From contig NZ_QQRQ01000001.1 in NCBI RefSeq assembly GCF_003425665.1, positions 1-64,000 of the forward strand: a stretch of 64,000 bases of DNA, in the 5' to 3' direction. Under the pieces are notes generated by a model. The model was not told the origin of the DNA and ran no database searches. It worked only from the letters and a program-made list of their open reading frames with translations. Made by a program: the position numbers and the translations under genes. This document shows positions 50,951-59,777 of this stretch, one piece after another; within the stretch, counting starts at the first letter, position 1; the number at the start of each line of letters is the position of its first letter. Source of the stretch: Evtepia gabavorous (GTDB lineage Bacteria > Bacillota > Clostridia > Oscillospirales > Oscillospiraceae).

Positions 50951-52285
50951 ATGGAAGAGCAAAAAAGAGAGCGCCACACCAGGCACCACCCGGTCCGGGC
51001 CTTCTTCCGGGGGATGTATACGGAAGTGGCATTCAGCGGAGAGAGCCTTCGCATCAACGGCCGGGGGCTGTTGTTTGGTCTGGTGGTGGGGCTGCTTGTG
51101 GGGGTCTGGGGTGGCTTGTTCGCCCGTCTGTTGGGGGCGGCGAACCACCTGCGGGAGGGCACCGGATGGGCGATGTTCCTGCTGCCCCTGGCCGGCTTGC
51201 TGGTGGTGTGGATGTACCGCCGGGGCGGCATCAAAACGGCCGGGGGAACCGACCTTATCATCCAGGCTGCCCGGGGGGAGCAGCCGGTCTCCCGTCTGCT
51301 GGCCCCGGTGATCTTCGCGGCCACCCTGCTCACCCATGGTTTTGGAGGATCGGCCGGCCGGGAGGGCGCGGCCCTGCAGCTGGGAGGCTCCTTGGCCGAG
51401 CTGGTGCGCAAGGGGGGAAAGCTGGGGGCCGAGTTTCAGGACCTGGCGATCATGTGCGGTATGAGCGCGGGCTTTTCTGCGGTCTTCGGCAGCCAGATTA
51501 CCGCGGCGCTGTTCGCGCTGGAAATCTCCTGCGTGGGGATTCTGCCCCTGGGGGGCCTCTTTCCCTGCGTGGTCTCCTCTCTGGCCGCAGGGACGGTGGC
51601 CCGGGCCATGGGCGTGCGGGCCATGCGCTTTTATCTCTCCGCCTCCACCCCCGACGTGTTGTTCTATGGACAGGTGCTGGTGCTGGGGATTGCCTGCGGC
51701 CTGCTGAGTATTTTGGTCTGCTATACCTTTTCCGGTGTCCGGGCGGGGCTGGCGCGGCTGTTTCCCAACCCCTATCTCCGGGTGGTGGTGGGGAGCGCCG
51801 GTGTCATGGTTCTCACCTTAATTTTGGGCACAAAAGCCTATCTGGGGACAGGGGAGGCCCTCATTGCCCAGGCCATTGACCAGGGGAGGGCGGCGCCCCA
51901 GGATTGCCTTCTTAAACTGTTGCTGACTGCGTTGACCCTGGGCGCGGGACTCAAGGGGGGCGAAATTGTGCCCTGCTTTGCCATTGGGGCCTCCTTTGGC
52001 TGTGTGGTGGGTCCCTTGCTGGGGCTGCCGGCACCCTATGCCGCAGCTGTTGGCATGGTTTCCCTCTTCTGCGGGGTGACAAACTGCCCCCTCACCGCCC
52101 TGATGCTGGGGTTTGAGGTCTTTTTCTTCTGCAATCCCGGGGGCTTTCTCATGGCGGTGGCCGCCAGCTTTCTGGTCTCTGGGTACAGTGGACTCTACGC
52201 CAAGCAAAAATTTGCCTTTTCCAAGACCGCCAGCCCCGAGGGACTGGCCCATGAGGCGCGCCGGGAGCGCACCGGTCCTCTGTGA
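50951..52285 (+). CDS. CLC-family anion channel/antiporter, possibly of the fluoride (CLC-F) branch
   Basis: 444 aa with about 10-12 TM helices. The key selectivity helices read GGTDLII where Cl- transporters have GSGIP, and GSAGREGAALQLGGSLAEL where they have GREGP. These forms are closer to what I recall of the fluoride-specific CLC-F branch. GAEIVP-like residues of the later helix appear as GLKGGEIVPCFAIGAS. It would expel or conduct halide ions at the membrane. No fluoride riboswitch is visible in its short leader. GGGGGG lies before the ATG. Confidence 0.82.
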   Translation: MEEQKRERHTRHHPVRAFFRGMYTEVAFSGESLRINGRGLLFGLVVGLLVGVWGGLFARLLGAANHLREGTGWAMFLLPLAGLLVVWMYRRGGIKTAGGTDLIIQAARGEQPVSRLLAPVIFAATLLTHGFGGSAGREGAALQLGGSLAELVRKGGKLGAEFQDLAIMCGMSAGFSAVFGSQITAALFALEISCVGILPLGGLFPCVVSSLAAGTVARAMGVRAMRFYLSASTPDVLFYGQVLVLGIACGLLSILVCYTFSGVRAGLARLFPNPYLRVVVGSAGVMVLTLILGTKAYLGTGEALIAQAIDQGRAAPQDCLLKLLLTALTLGAGLKGGEIVPCFAIGASFGCVVGPLLGLPAPYAAAVGMVSLFCGVTNCPLTALMLGFEVFFFCNPGGFLMAVAASFLVSGYSGLYAKQKFAFSKTASPEGLAHEARRERTGPL

Positions 52286-52376
52286 GGAGCGCGCGCCCGG
52301 CCCTGCCGGCGCTGCGCACGCGGGGCTGCGGCTGGGATCAGAACCCACGGACGAAAATCTCATTTTCTGTTAGACG

Positions 52377-52412
52377 CCCCCTGGGGAGAAAAGTTCCTTT
52401 TTCCCCCAGGGG
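52377..52412 (+). terminator. Hairpin after the CLC gene
   Basis: CCCCTGGGGGA-type stem: CCCCTGGGG (52378) and CCCCAGGGG (52404) with A/T-rich extension AAAA/TTTTT. No U-run follows, so it is a probable but weak terminator. Confidence 0.5.
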
Positions 52413-52414
52413 AC

Positions 52415-52470
52415 TTGACAAATTTCTCTACCTTGTATTACAATGTAGCTATACCTTGCGATGCAAGGTA
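52415..52470 (+). promoter_or_regulatory. padR promoter with two tandem dyad operators
   Basis: TTGACA (52415-52420), 18-bp spacer, TACAAT (52439-52444). Two dyads follow: CTACCTTGT-ATT-ACAATGTAG (52428-52448, covering the -10) and TACCTTGC-GAT-GCAAGGTA (52452-52470, perfect). Centres are 23 bp apart. They fit autorepression by the PadR protein. Confidence 0.8.
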
Positions 52471-52490
52471 GCTGGAAGGAGAGAGGAGCC

Positions 52491-52841
52491 TTGATTCCAT
52501 CCCAGATGCTCAAAGGTGTCCTGCAGGGCAGTGTGCTGGCCATCCTGGGCCAGCGGGAGACCTATGGCTACGAAATCGTGCAGGCCCTGCATGGCTATGG
52601 ATTTGGCAGCGTTTCCGAGGGGACGATCTATCCCCTTTTGCTCCGACTGGAGAAGGAGGGATGGGTTTCCGCCCGGTTTATGGACTCGGACCTGGGACCG
52701 CGGCGGAAATACTATACCCTTACCGACCAAGGCCGGAGGGAGCTGGCGCAGTTCCGGGCCAGTTTCCGGGAGATGACGGCGGCAGTGGAGCGGCTGCCGG
52801 GATTTGGAGAGGAGGAGATGACATGCGGAAGTCCTCTGTGA
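52491..52841 (+). CDS. PadR-family transcriptional regulator
   Basis: 116 aa. The winged helix holds YGYEIVQALHGYGFGSVSEGTIYPLLLRLEKEGWV, and the wing SDLGPRRKYYTLTDQG; the C-terminal helix dimerises. The start is TTG 52491, 9 nt after AAGGAG; an in-frame ATG at 52461 lies inside the operator and upstream of the ribosome site. The 3' end overlaps the next gene by 19 nt, so the two are co-regulated. Confidence 0.93.
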   Translation: MIPSQMLKGVLQGSVLAILGQRETYGYEIVQALHGYGFGSVSEGTIYPLLLRLEKEGWVSARFMDSDLGPRRKYYTLTDQGRRELAQFRASFREMTAAVERLPGFGEEEMTCGSPL

Positions 52842-53497
52842 GGACCTTGCGGCAGGAGAACAACGCCCGGGAGAGGGCGCTTTCCCGGGAAAGTCAGCGG
52901 GAGATGACCGATGTGGTGGTCTATCTCCGGGGGCAGGACCTGAGCCCCTTGGACCAAGAGGAGATCCGCCGGGACATTTTGGAGATGGTTTGGGAGGCGG
53001 AGGCCCGGGGGGAGACCATGGCCCAAGTGGTGGGGCAGGACTACCGGACCTTTTGCCAGGAGATTGTAGCTGCGGTGCCCCGCCGGTCCCGCCGGGTGCG
53101 GATGGCGGCGGCGGTGGAGGAGCTTCTGCCTGCGCTCAGCGTTTTGCTGGGCATTTGGCTGGTGAAAAAGGTGGTGGAGGCTCTGCTGCGTGGAGAGGCC
53201 GTGATGCACCTCACCCTGACGCTGGGGGAGGCGATCTCCATGGGGGTTCTGCTGGCGGCCTCTGTGGGGATTGTGACCTATCTCTGCCGGACTGCTTTGG
53301 AGGGAGAGAGAGGACGATCCCGGGGAAAAGGGTTTTTCATGGCCTGGGCATTCTGTGTGGCCCTGCTGGCGGCGATCTTTTTGCCCACTTTCTTGCTGAC
53401 GAACCCGCTGCTGACACTCTGGCTTCCTGTGGCTGTGGCCGTGGTCATCCTGCCGCTGCTGGTCCATGGGGTACTTGCCAGATGGATGGAAAGATGA
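52823..53497 (+). CDS. DUF1048-like membrane protein partnered with PadR
   Basis: 224 aa. A charged N-terminal helical region (about 1-100, VVVYLRGQDLSPLDQEEIRRDIL) resembles the DUF1048/DUF1700 proteins that commonly follow PadR regulators; four hydrophobic segments lie at about 110-130, 140-160, 180-200 and 200-220. Role unknown; membrane stress or antimicrobial response is a guess from context. GGAGGAG precedes the ATG at 52823. The promoter of the next gene lies inside its 3' end. Confidence 0.75.
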   Translation: MRKSSVRTLRQENNARERALSRESQREMTDVVVYLRGQDLSPLDQEEIRRDILEMVWEAEARGETMAQVVGQDYRTFCQEIVAAVPRRSRRVRMAAAVEELLPALSVLLGIWLVKKVVEALLRGEAVMHLTLTLGEAISMGVLLAASVGIVTYLCRTALEGERGRSRGKGFFMAWAFCVALLAAIFLPTFLLTNPLLTLWLPVAVAVVILPLLVHGVLARWMER

Positions 53498-53503
53498 TAT
53501 AAT
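53475..53503 (+). promoter_or_regulatory. Promoter of the EamA-like transporter leader
   Basis: TTGCCA (53475-53480), 17-bp spacer, perfect TATAAT (53498-53503). Confidence 0.8.
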
Positions 53504-53509
53504 AAACAA

Positions 53510-53591
53510 AAAGCGACAACAATGGCGCCGACGGCGCCATCGGGTGAGCACCTACCGGATGTAAGGCTATCCTTGCATCCGGTTTCATTTT
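53510..53591 (+). promoter_or_regulatory. Riboswitch-like attenuator leader of the EamA-like gene
   Basis: The leader has a perfect hairpin ATGGCGCC-GAC-GGCGCCAT (53522-53540), a segment GGGTGAGCACCTACC (53542-53556) and a terminator CCGGATGTAAGG-CTAT-CCTTGCATCCGG (53555-53582) with TTTCATTTT. CGG at 53541-53543 can pair with CCG at 53555-53557, the first bases of the terminator stem. A terminator before the start codon of a transporter gene points to ligand-controlled attenuation. It resembles what I remember of guanidine-IV (mepA) leaders, which I cannot confirm. Confidence 0.65.
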
Positions 53592-53613
53592 GAGACAAAA
53601 GGAGAGAACCATT

Positions 53614-54042
53614 ATGTGGAACCTACTCTGGCCCATGCTCATGGTGGTGGGGGCCAACACGGTGTACAACATCTGTGCCAAATCCACCCCGGAGAAGCTC
53701 AATTCCTTCGCCGCCCTAACCATCAACTATGGGGTGGCGGCGGCACTGTCCCTGCTGCTGTTTTTTGTGACCACAGGGGGAGAGAAGAACCTGATACAGG
53801 AGATCGGCAAGACCAACTGGGCCCCAGTGGTGATGGGGCTGTCCGTGGTGGGCCTGGAGCTGGGCTATATCCTGATCTACCGGGCGGGATGGAAGGTCAG
53901 TGTGGCCTCCCTGGTGGCCAACCTTGCCCTGGCGTGTATCCTGGTCCTGGTAGGGGTACTTTGGTATAAGGAGGTACTGACCGGCCACCAGATCCTCGGC
54001 ATAGGCGCCTGCGTGGTGGGCATTCTGCTCATCAGCCGCTGA
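53614..54042 (+). CDS. Small EamA/DMT-superfamily transporter
   Basis: 142 aa, half the length of a normal EamA protein, with 4-5 TM helices: WNLLWPMLMVVGANTVYNI at the start and HQILGIGACVVGILLIS at the end, the latter a typical EamA ending. One domain only, so it should work as a dimer, like small multidrug resistance proteins. ATG 53614 follows AAAGGAGAG. The preceding leader suggests induction by a small molecule. Substrate unknown. Confidence 0.85.
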   Translation: MWNLLWPMLMVVGANTVYNICAKSTPEKLNSFAALTINYGVAAALSLLLFFVTTGGEKNLIQEIGKTNWAPVVMGLSVVGLELGYILIYRAGWKVSVASLVANLALACILVLVGVLWYKEVLTGHQILGIGACVVGILLISR

Positions 54043-54051
54043 TCTGATCCC

Positions 54052-54106
54052 GGTAAAAATACAGCATGCCCCCAGCAGGGAACGTGAGCCCTGCTGGGGG
54101 CATGCT
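54052..54106 (-). terminator. Intrinsic terminator of the rimP-to-ribF operon
   Basis: AGCATGCCCCCAGCAGGG (54063-54080) and its exact reverse complement (54089-54106) form an 18-bp stem with an 8-nt loop; on the minus strand GTATTTTTACC follows. It can also stop the convergent EamA transcript. Confidence 0.9.
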
Positions 54107-54111
54107 GCGTT

Positions 54112-55017
54112 TCAGGGATGGGCGGCAAAATATTCCCGGGTCTGCTCTGCGTTGTGCATCACTTCCGCAGTCAGGGCCGCGAAAGAGGGAAATTTGCGCT
54201 CCTCCCGCAAGTACTTATAAAACTCCATTTGGATTTTCTGGCCGTACAGGTCTCCCTGAAAATCCAGGATAAAGCCCTCAATGGTCAGCTGATTCCCGTC
54301 GTCCACCGTGGGGCGGGTGCCCACATTGGTCACAGCGGGGTGGGTCTCCCCATTTTCCAAAATCACCTTGGTGGCATAGACCCCTTTGGCGGGGGAGAGG
54401 ACGTTTTCCTTCAGCCGGAGGTTCACGGTGGGAAAGCCCAGGGTGGAGCCCAGCTTCTTCCCGTGGGACACCCGGTCGCTGAGGGTGTAGGGGTGGCCCA
54501 GAAACTCGTTGGCCCGCTCAATTTCGCCCTGGGCCACCAGGGTGCGGATATAGGTGGAGGAGACGGTGATGCCCTCCTGCTCCACCTTGGGGATGATGTC
54601 ACAGCCGATGCCCAGGGCCTGGCAGGTCTGCTGGAGCCGCTGGGGATTGCCCTCCCCTTTGTAGCCGAAGTGGTAGTCGTGACCGGCCACCAGATGGACC
54701 GCGCCCAGGTCCCCCACCAGGGTTTCCTCTAAAAATTCCCGCCAGGGCTGCTTCATCCGCTGGGGGGTGAAGGGTTCCACGATCACATCCTGGATGCCGT
54801 AGTATTTCCGCATCAGGTCCGCCCGGTCCTCGGGGGAGGTGAGCAGGGGCATGGGCCGGCCCAAAATTACGGTTTGCGGATGGGGATCAAAGGTAAAGGC
54901 GGCGGGAGTGGCGCCGATTTCCCGGGCCACCTGGGCGGTGCGGCGCATCAGCGCGGCGTGGCCGTTGTGCACGCCGTCAAAAAAGCCCAGGGCGATCACA
55001 CGTTTTTTCTGTTCCAA
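54112..55017 (-). CDS. ribF: Bifunctional riboflavin kinase/FAD synthetase
   Basis: 301 aa. The nucleotidyltransferase half begins RVIALGFFDGVHNGHAAL (HxGH-like) and has AFTFDPHP and STYIRTLVAQGEIERAN; the kinase half has VSHGKKLGSTLGFPTVNL, NVGTRPT and KFPSFAAL. It makes FMN and FAD. The start is TTG 55017, 7 nt after GAGGTG and 4 nt beyond the truB stop; the longer frame extends into truB. Last gene of the operon. Confidence 0.95.
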   Translation of the reverse strand: MEQKKRVIALGFFDGVHNGHAALMRRTAQVAREIGATPAAFTFDPHPQTVILGRPMPLLTSPEDRADLMRKYYGIQDVIVEPFTPQRMKQPWREFLEETLVGDLGAVHLVAGHDYHFGYKGEGNPQRLQQTCQALGIGCDIIPKVEQEGITVSSTYIRTLVAQGEIERANEFLGHPYTLSDRVSHGKKLGSTLGFPTVNLRLKENVLSPAKGVYATKVILENGETHPAVTNVGTRPTVDDGNQLTIEGFILDFQGDLYGQKIQMEFYKYLREERKFPSFAALTAEVMHNAEQTREYFAAHP

Positions 55018-55021
55018 CTTC

Positions 55022-55891
55022 TTACACCTCGAAAAAACTTTTAATAGTGGTGAGGGCACCCTGCTCCAAACGGCTCAGGGCGAGAAAATCTCCCCCTCGG
55101 CTGTAAACCCGGTAGACACCGTCCTGCCCCTCCAGCGTCAAACGATTCCCGTTTCGAAGTTTTTTCTCCGCGGTCCCATGTCGCAGGGTGAGGGCGGGAT
55201 ACCGGCTGAAATAGCGGTCCACCGACAGCAGAAGCTGTTGGGGGGCCGGATGGGCCGACACTTGGTCCATGGTGACCGCCTGGTCCAGGGAAAACCCGGC
55301 CGACTGGGTTCGACGCAGGGAGAACAGAGCGCCGCCGCAGCCCAGGGCCTGTCCGATGTCGTGGCAGAGGGTACGCACGTAAGTCCCTTTGGAACACCGT
55401 ACCCGCAGGGTGTATTCTGTGGGGGAGACCTGATCCAGCAGGTCCAAGGCCTCAATGGTAATGGGCCGGGGCTGCCGCTCCACCTCCTGGCCCCGCCGGG
55501 CCAGCTCGTAGAGCTTCTTCCCCTCCCGCTTGATGGCGGAGTACATCGGGGGAATCTGGGTGATCTCCCCCCGGAACCGGGCCAGTACAGCCTCTACCTG
55601 GGGACGGTCTGCACAGACCGGATGGGTCTCCAGCACGGTCCCCGTGGTGTCCTGGGTGTCGGTGACCACACCCAGGCGGAGGCCGGCAAGGTATTCCTTT
55701 TCCCGTTCCGCGGCGAATTCCACCGCCCGGGTGGCCCGCCCCACGAAAACCGGCAGAACGCCGGTGGCCATGGGGTCCAGGGTGCCGGCGTGGCCGATCC
55801 GTCTCTCCCGGAGAAGTCCCCGGAGCTTGGCAACCACATCGTGGCTGGTCCAGCCGGCGGGTTTGTCGATGATTAAAATTCCGTTAGCCAT
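55022..55891 (-). CDS. truB: tRNA pseudouridine(55) synthase
   Basis: 289 aa. NGILIIDKPAGWTSHDVVAKLR, the catalytic GHAGTLDPMATGVLPV (Asp) and RCSKGTYVRTLCHDIG are diagnostic. It makes pseudouridine 55 in the T-loop of tRNA. Start ATG 55891 lies 8 nt inside the 3' end of nrnA. The same frame stays open far upstream only because of GC-rich antisense coding. A PUA-like C-terminal tail is present. Confidence 0.97.
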   Translation of the reverse strand: MANGILIIDKPAGWTSHDVVAKLRGLLRERRIGHAGTLDPMATGVLPVFVGRATRAVEFAAEREKEYLAGLRLGVVTDTQDTTGTVLETHPVCADRPQVEAVLARFRGEITQIPPMYSAIKREGKKLYELARRGQEVERQPRPITIEALDLLDQVSPTEYTLRVRCSKGTYVRTLCHDIGQALGCGGALFSLRRTQSAGFSLDQAVTMDQVSAHPAPQQLLLSVDRYFSRYPALTLRHGTAEKKLRNGNRLTLEGQDGVYRVYSRGGDFLALSRLEQGALTTIKSFFEV

Positions 55892-56834
55892 GCTGCACCT
55901 GCTCAATGGCGGCCAGCATGGCTGCTTTGGCCTGGGCGGGGGTCCCCCAAATGGTGCATCCAGCGGCGGCGGGATGTCCTCCCCCTCCGTGGAGGGCACA
56001 GACAGCGGAGGCGTTGAGGGTCTTGCCGTCGGTGCGCAGGGAAATTTTGCACTCCTGGGGGGACAGCTGGCGGATGGTGACCGCGTTGTCCACTCCTTCC
56101 ACCTGACCGATGAAGGAGGAGATATCCTCCAAATCCTCCTCTGTGGCCTGGAGATCGGCGATGAGAGCCAGGGTGACATAGGCGAAGGCCAGCGTGCCCC
56201 CCTGGGCCAGCTCCATCTCCTGTACCAGGCGCCCCTCCAGCTGCATCCGCTTGAGGGACTTGACCCGGAAGTGGCGCCGGTTGACCCATTGGGCGTCAAA
56301 GCCCACCGCCATGAGGGCGGCGGCGATCCGATGGGTCTCCGGGGTGGTGTTGGAGTAAACGAAACAGCCGGTGTCGGTGGCAATGGCCATATACAGGAGC
56401 ATGGCAATTTCCGGGGTGAAGGAGATCGCCATGGCCTGGAAGATCCGGTAGAGCAGCTCTCCGCAGGCGGCGCAGCTGGGGTCCACACAGGTCTCTCGAC
56501 CGTATCCCTCGTTGGAGCCGTGGTGGTCGATCACCAGGTCGATCCGGTCCTTGTAGGCCCCGGCGCTGTCAGGGAGCATGCCCAGGGATGCCACATCCAC
56601 CGCCACAACATGCTGGGGCAGAAACCCCGCCGGGGCCAGGACACCCTCCAGATAGGGGGTGAAAAGACCGTGGGCGTCCTCGTTGGGCAGGACCCAGGCG
56701 GTTTTTCCCAGCTGCCGGAGCGCCAGGCACAGGGCGCTGGCACAGCCGATGGTGTCCCCATCGGGCCGGCGGTGGGTGAGGATCAGCACTTGATCCAGTG
56801 CCGCCAGCCGGCGGGCGGTCTGGTGGTCTGTCAT
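55884..56834 (-). CDS. nrnA: DHH-family phosphoesterase (oligoribonuclease NrnA type)
   Basis: 316 aa. The DHH domain shows THRRPDGDTIGCASAL, the DHH-type signature VIDHHGSNEGYG and TDTGCFVYSNT; the DHHA1 domain ends with LHGGGGHPAAAGCTI. It degrades nanoRNA and pAp (or cyclic dinucleotide products). The ATG overlaps the rbfA stop (ATGA) and its stop overlaps truB, in the common rbfA-nrnA-truB order. Confidence 0.94.
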   Translation of the reverse strand: MTDHQTARRLAALDQVLILTHRRPDGDTIGCASALCLALRQLGKTAWVLPNEDAHGLFTPYLEGVLAPAGFLPQHVVAVDVASLGMLPDSAGAYKDRIDLVIDHHGSNEGYGRETCVDPSCAACGELLYRIFQAMAISFTPEIAMLLYMAIATDTGCFVYSNTTPETHRIAAALMAVGFDAQWVNRRHFRVKSLKRMQLEGRLVQEMELAQGGTLAFAYVTLALIADLQATEEDLEDISSFIGQVEGVDNAVTIRQLSPQECKISLRTDGKTLNASAVCALHGGGGHPAAAGCTIWGTPAQAKAAMLAAIEQVQHG

Positions 56835-57190
56835 GGGTTGCCTCCCGTCTCTTTCCGTTCGATGTCGTTGAGGAGCTTTAAGATATGGGTACCCTTGTCA
56901 ATGGAGTCGTCCTCCTGGAACAAGAGCTCTGGGGTATACCGCAGGGAGAGAGCCCGGCCCAGCTCCCGGCGGAGATACCCGCCGGCGGATTTGAGGCCCC
57001 GGATGACTTCTTTTCCGTCCTGCTGGTTGAGCACGCTGACGAAAACCTTGGCGTACCGGAGATCCGGTGTGGTGTCCACGTGGGTGATGGAGACCAGCCC
57101 GTGGACTCTGGGGTCCTTGACGGTGCGCAGCAGGGCTGCCAGCTCCCGCTGGATTTCTTCATTGATCCGACCAATTCGATTGGAGGCCAT
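56831..57190 (-). CDS. rbfA: Ribosome-binding factor A
   Basis: 119 aa KH-type fold. RIGRINEEIQRELAALLRTVKDPRV and LRYAKVFVSVL match the family, which matures the 5' end of 16S rRNA. GGAGG lies before the ATG. Follows infB by 69 bp. Confidence 0.96.
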   Translation of the reverse strand: MASNRIGRINEEIQRELAALLRTVKDPRVHGLVSITHVDTTPDLRYAKVFVSVLNQQDGKEVIRGLKSAGGYLRRELGRALSLRYTPELLFQEDDSIDKGTHILKLLNDIERKETGGNP

Positions 57191-57259
57191 AACGCCCCTC
57201 CTTTCCAGGGTAACCCCGCCCGGGCAGCCTGCCGGAGCGGGCCGCGGGCGGGGAGTCGG

Positions 57260-59668
57260 TTACACTTCGATCTGCTCCATCACGAAGGCTTCGATGATAT
57301 CGCCTACCTTGATGTCGCTGTACTTTTCGATGCCAATGCCGCATTCGTAGCCCTGGGCGACCTCTTTCACCGCGTCCTTAAACCGCTGGAGGGAGCTGAG
57401 GACCCCCTCGTGGATCACGATGCCGTCCCGGACCAGACGGACCTGGGCGTTGCGCTGCACTTTGCCTTCGGTGATATAGCAACCGGCGATGATCCCGGCG
57501 CCGGTGATCTTGTAGACCTCCCGCACCTCGGCTGCACCCAGGGCCACTTCCCGGAACTTGGGAGCCAGCATGCCCTTCATGGCGGCCTCCATCTCGTTGA
57601 TGCAGTCGTAGATGACCCGGTACATTCTCATATCCACCTTCATCCGGGCGGCGTAGTCCTTGGCATTGGCGTCAGGACGGACATTGAAGCCCACGATGAT
57701 GGCGTTGGAGGTGGAGGCCAGCATAGCGTCCGACTCGTTGATGGCGCCCACGGCGCAGTGGATGACCCGGACCCGGACCTCTTCGTTGGAGAGCTTTTCC
57801 AGGGAGGCCTTTACCGCTTCGGCGGAGCCCTGCACGTCGGCCTTGACGATGATATTCAGGTCCTTCAGCTCCCCCTGCTGGATCTGGGAGAACAGATCGT
57901 CCAGGGTGACCTTTTGGCTGGAGGCACTGGCGGCCATTTTATTTTCATGCTTACGCTGCTCCACCAGGGTTCTGGCCATGCGCTCGTCGTCCACGGCATG
58001 GAAGTCGTCGCCGGCGCCGGGGACCTCCCCCATGCCGGTGATCTCCACAGGGACCGAGGGGCCGGCCTCGGTGATTTTCCGGCCTCTGGCGTCGGTCATG
58101 GCCCGGACCCGGCCCACGGCGGTGCCGGCGATGATGACATCCCCCTGACGGAGGGTACCCTTCTGCACCAGCAGGGTGGCGATGGGGCCCCGGCCCTTGT
58201 CCAGGCGGGCCTCGATCACCGCGCCGTGGGCGGAGCGGTTGGGGTTGGCCTTCAGCTCCCGCATCTCGGCGGTGAGGACCACCATCTCCAGCAGGCTGTC
58301 AATGCCCAGACCGGTTTTGGCGGAGATGGGGCAGCAGATGGTCTCGCCCCCCCATTCCTCAGGGACCAGGCCATATTCGGTCAGCTGCTGCTTTACCCGG
58401 TCGGGGTTGGCCTCGGGCTTATCCATTTTGTTGATGGCCACGATCACGGGGATCTCCGCGGCCTTGGCGTGGTTGATGGACTCCACCGTCTGGGGCATGA
58501 TGCCGTCGTCGGCGGCCACCACCAGAATGGCGATGTCGGTGATCATGGCGCCCCGGGCCCGCATGGCGGTGAAGGCCTCGTGGCCGGGGGTGTCCAGGAA
58601 GGTGATGGGGGAGCCGTTCACGTCCACCTGATAGGCGCCGATGTGCTGGGTGATGCCGCCGGCCTCGCCTTCCGCCACCTGGGAGTTGCGGATGTAGTCC
58701 AGCAGGGAGGTCTTGCCGTGGTCCACGTGGCCCATGACCACCACCACGGGGGCGCGGGGGGCCAGATCCTCCTCTTTGTCCTCAGCGGTGTCGATGAGCT
58801 TTTCCTCAATGGTGACAATGACTTCCTTCTCCACCTTGCACCCCAGCTCCATGGCCACCAGGGCGGCGGTATCGTAGTCGATGATCTCAGACAGGGAGGC
58901 CATAACCCCCAATTTCATGAGCTGCTTGACCACGTCGGCCCCGGTTTTTTTCATCCGGGAGGCCAGTTCGCCCACGCCGATTTCGTCGGGAATCTTGACG
59001 GTAAGGGGGGTCTTCTTGGCGATTTCCAGCTGGAGCCGGCGCATCTTCTCCTGCTCCTCCTGGCGGCGCTTGTTGCCGAAGTTGCCGCCCTTGCGGTGGT
59101 TGCCGCGGCTTTGAATCTTCTGCTTGCCGCTCTGCATCTTGTTGGCCCGCTCCGGCGCCAGGTTCTCCAGGTGCTCGTCGTACCGGGCCAGGTTGACGTT
59201 GCCCGCTTTCCGGGTGTCCACCAGCTTCTTCTCGGGGACCCGGGTGGTGGGGCGGTTGGCGGCCTGCTTGGCCTGCTGTCCCTGTTGGGGGGCGGCCTTT
59301 TCCCGGGGCGCCTCGCCGTTGTTCCGGGGGCCATCGTTCCGGGCCGGGCGGTCCCCGCCCCGGCTGGATTTGTTCCCCTCACCCCGCTTCTGCTGGCCCT
59401 GCTTCCGGCCGCTGTCCCGGTTGTCCCGGGGGCGGTCGTTTTTGGCGCCTTCCCCCGCCTTGGGGGCGTTGGCGAAAACGGCCTGCAGGTCCGCGACCTG
59501 GTTGTGCTGGGTCAGGTATTCAAAGATGATGGACAGTTCCTTGTCGTCCAGCACCTGCATGTGGTTTTTCGGGGTTGTAGCGTATGTGGTGAGGATCTGG
59601 GTGATGTCCTTGGTCTGTTTCCCAAAATCCTTGGCTACTTCATGCACACGATATTTTTCAAAACTCAA
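57260..59668 (-). CDS. infB: Translation initiation factor IF-2
   Basis: 802 aa. An N-terminal domain (1-55), then a basic disordered stretch rich in Arg, Gly, Asn and Gln (about 70-210), the G domain with [22 protein letters not shown] and NKMD, and C-terminal domains that bind initiator tRNA. It joins fMet-tRNA to the ribosome. The start is TTG 59668 behind GGAGGTGG at about 7 nt. The opposite strand has a long open frame that is only a shadow. Confidence 0.97.
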   Translation of the reverse strand: MSFEKYRVHEVAKDFGKQTKDITQILTTYATTPKNHMQVLDDKELSIIFEYLTQHNQVADLQAVFANAPKAGEGAKNDRPRDNRDSGRKQGQQKRGEGNKSSRGGDRPARNDGPRNNGEAPREKAAPQQGQQAKQAANRPTTRVPEKKLVDTRKAGNVNLARYDEHLENLAPERANKMQSGKQKIQSRGNHRKGGNFGNKRRQEEQEKMRRLQLEIAKKTPLTVKIPDEIGVGELASRMKKTGADVVKQLMKLGVMASLSEIIDYDTAALVAMELGCKVEKEVIVTIEEKLIDTAEDKEEDLAPRAPVVVVMGHVDHGKTSLLDYIRNSQVAEGEAGGITQHIGAYQVDVNGSPITFLDTPGHEAFTAMRARGAMITDIAILVVAADDGIMPQTVESINHAKAAEIPVIVAINKMDKPEANPDRVKQQLTEYGLVPEEWGGETICCPISAKTGLGIDSLLEMVVLTAEMRELKANPNRSAHGAVIEARLDKGRGPIATLLVQKGTLRQGDVIIAGTAVGRVRAMTDARGRKITEAGPSVPVEITGMGEVPGAGDDFHAVDDERMARTLVEQRKHENKMAASASSQKVTLDDLFSQIQQGELKDLNIIVKADVQGSAEAVKASLEKLSNEEVRVRVIHCAVGAINESDAMLASTSNAIIVGFNVRPDANAKDYAARMKVDMRMYRVIYDCINEMEAAMKGMLAPKFREVALGAAEVREVYKITGAGIIAGCYITEGKVQRNAQVRLVRDGIVIHEGVLSSLQRFKDAVKEVAQGYECGIGIEKYSDIKVGDIIEAFVMEQIEV

Positions 59669-59777
59669 ATAAAGCCACCTCCATCACAGCCAGGCCCAGA
59701 CAGGGACCGGCTGCTTGCTCTTTTCTCTCCGCGGCCGGGGACCCGGCGCGGCTACCTACAAAGTATGGGAACGGCGC

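Noticed and set aside
53522-53540. Guanidine-II (ACGR tetraloop) hairpin
   Set aside because: The bases ACGG occur, but they do not form a tetraloop: the perfect stem leaves only GAC as loop.
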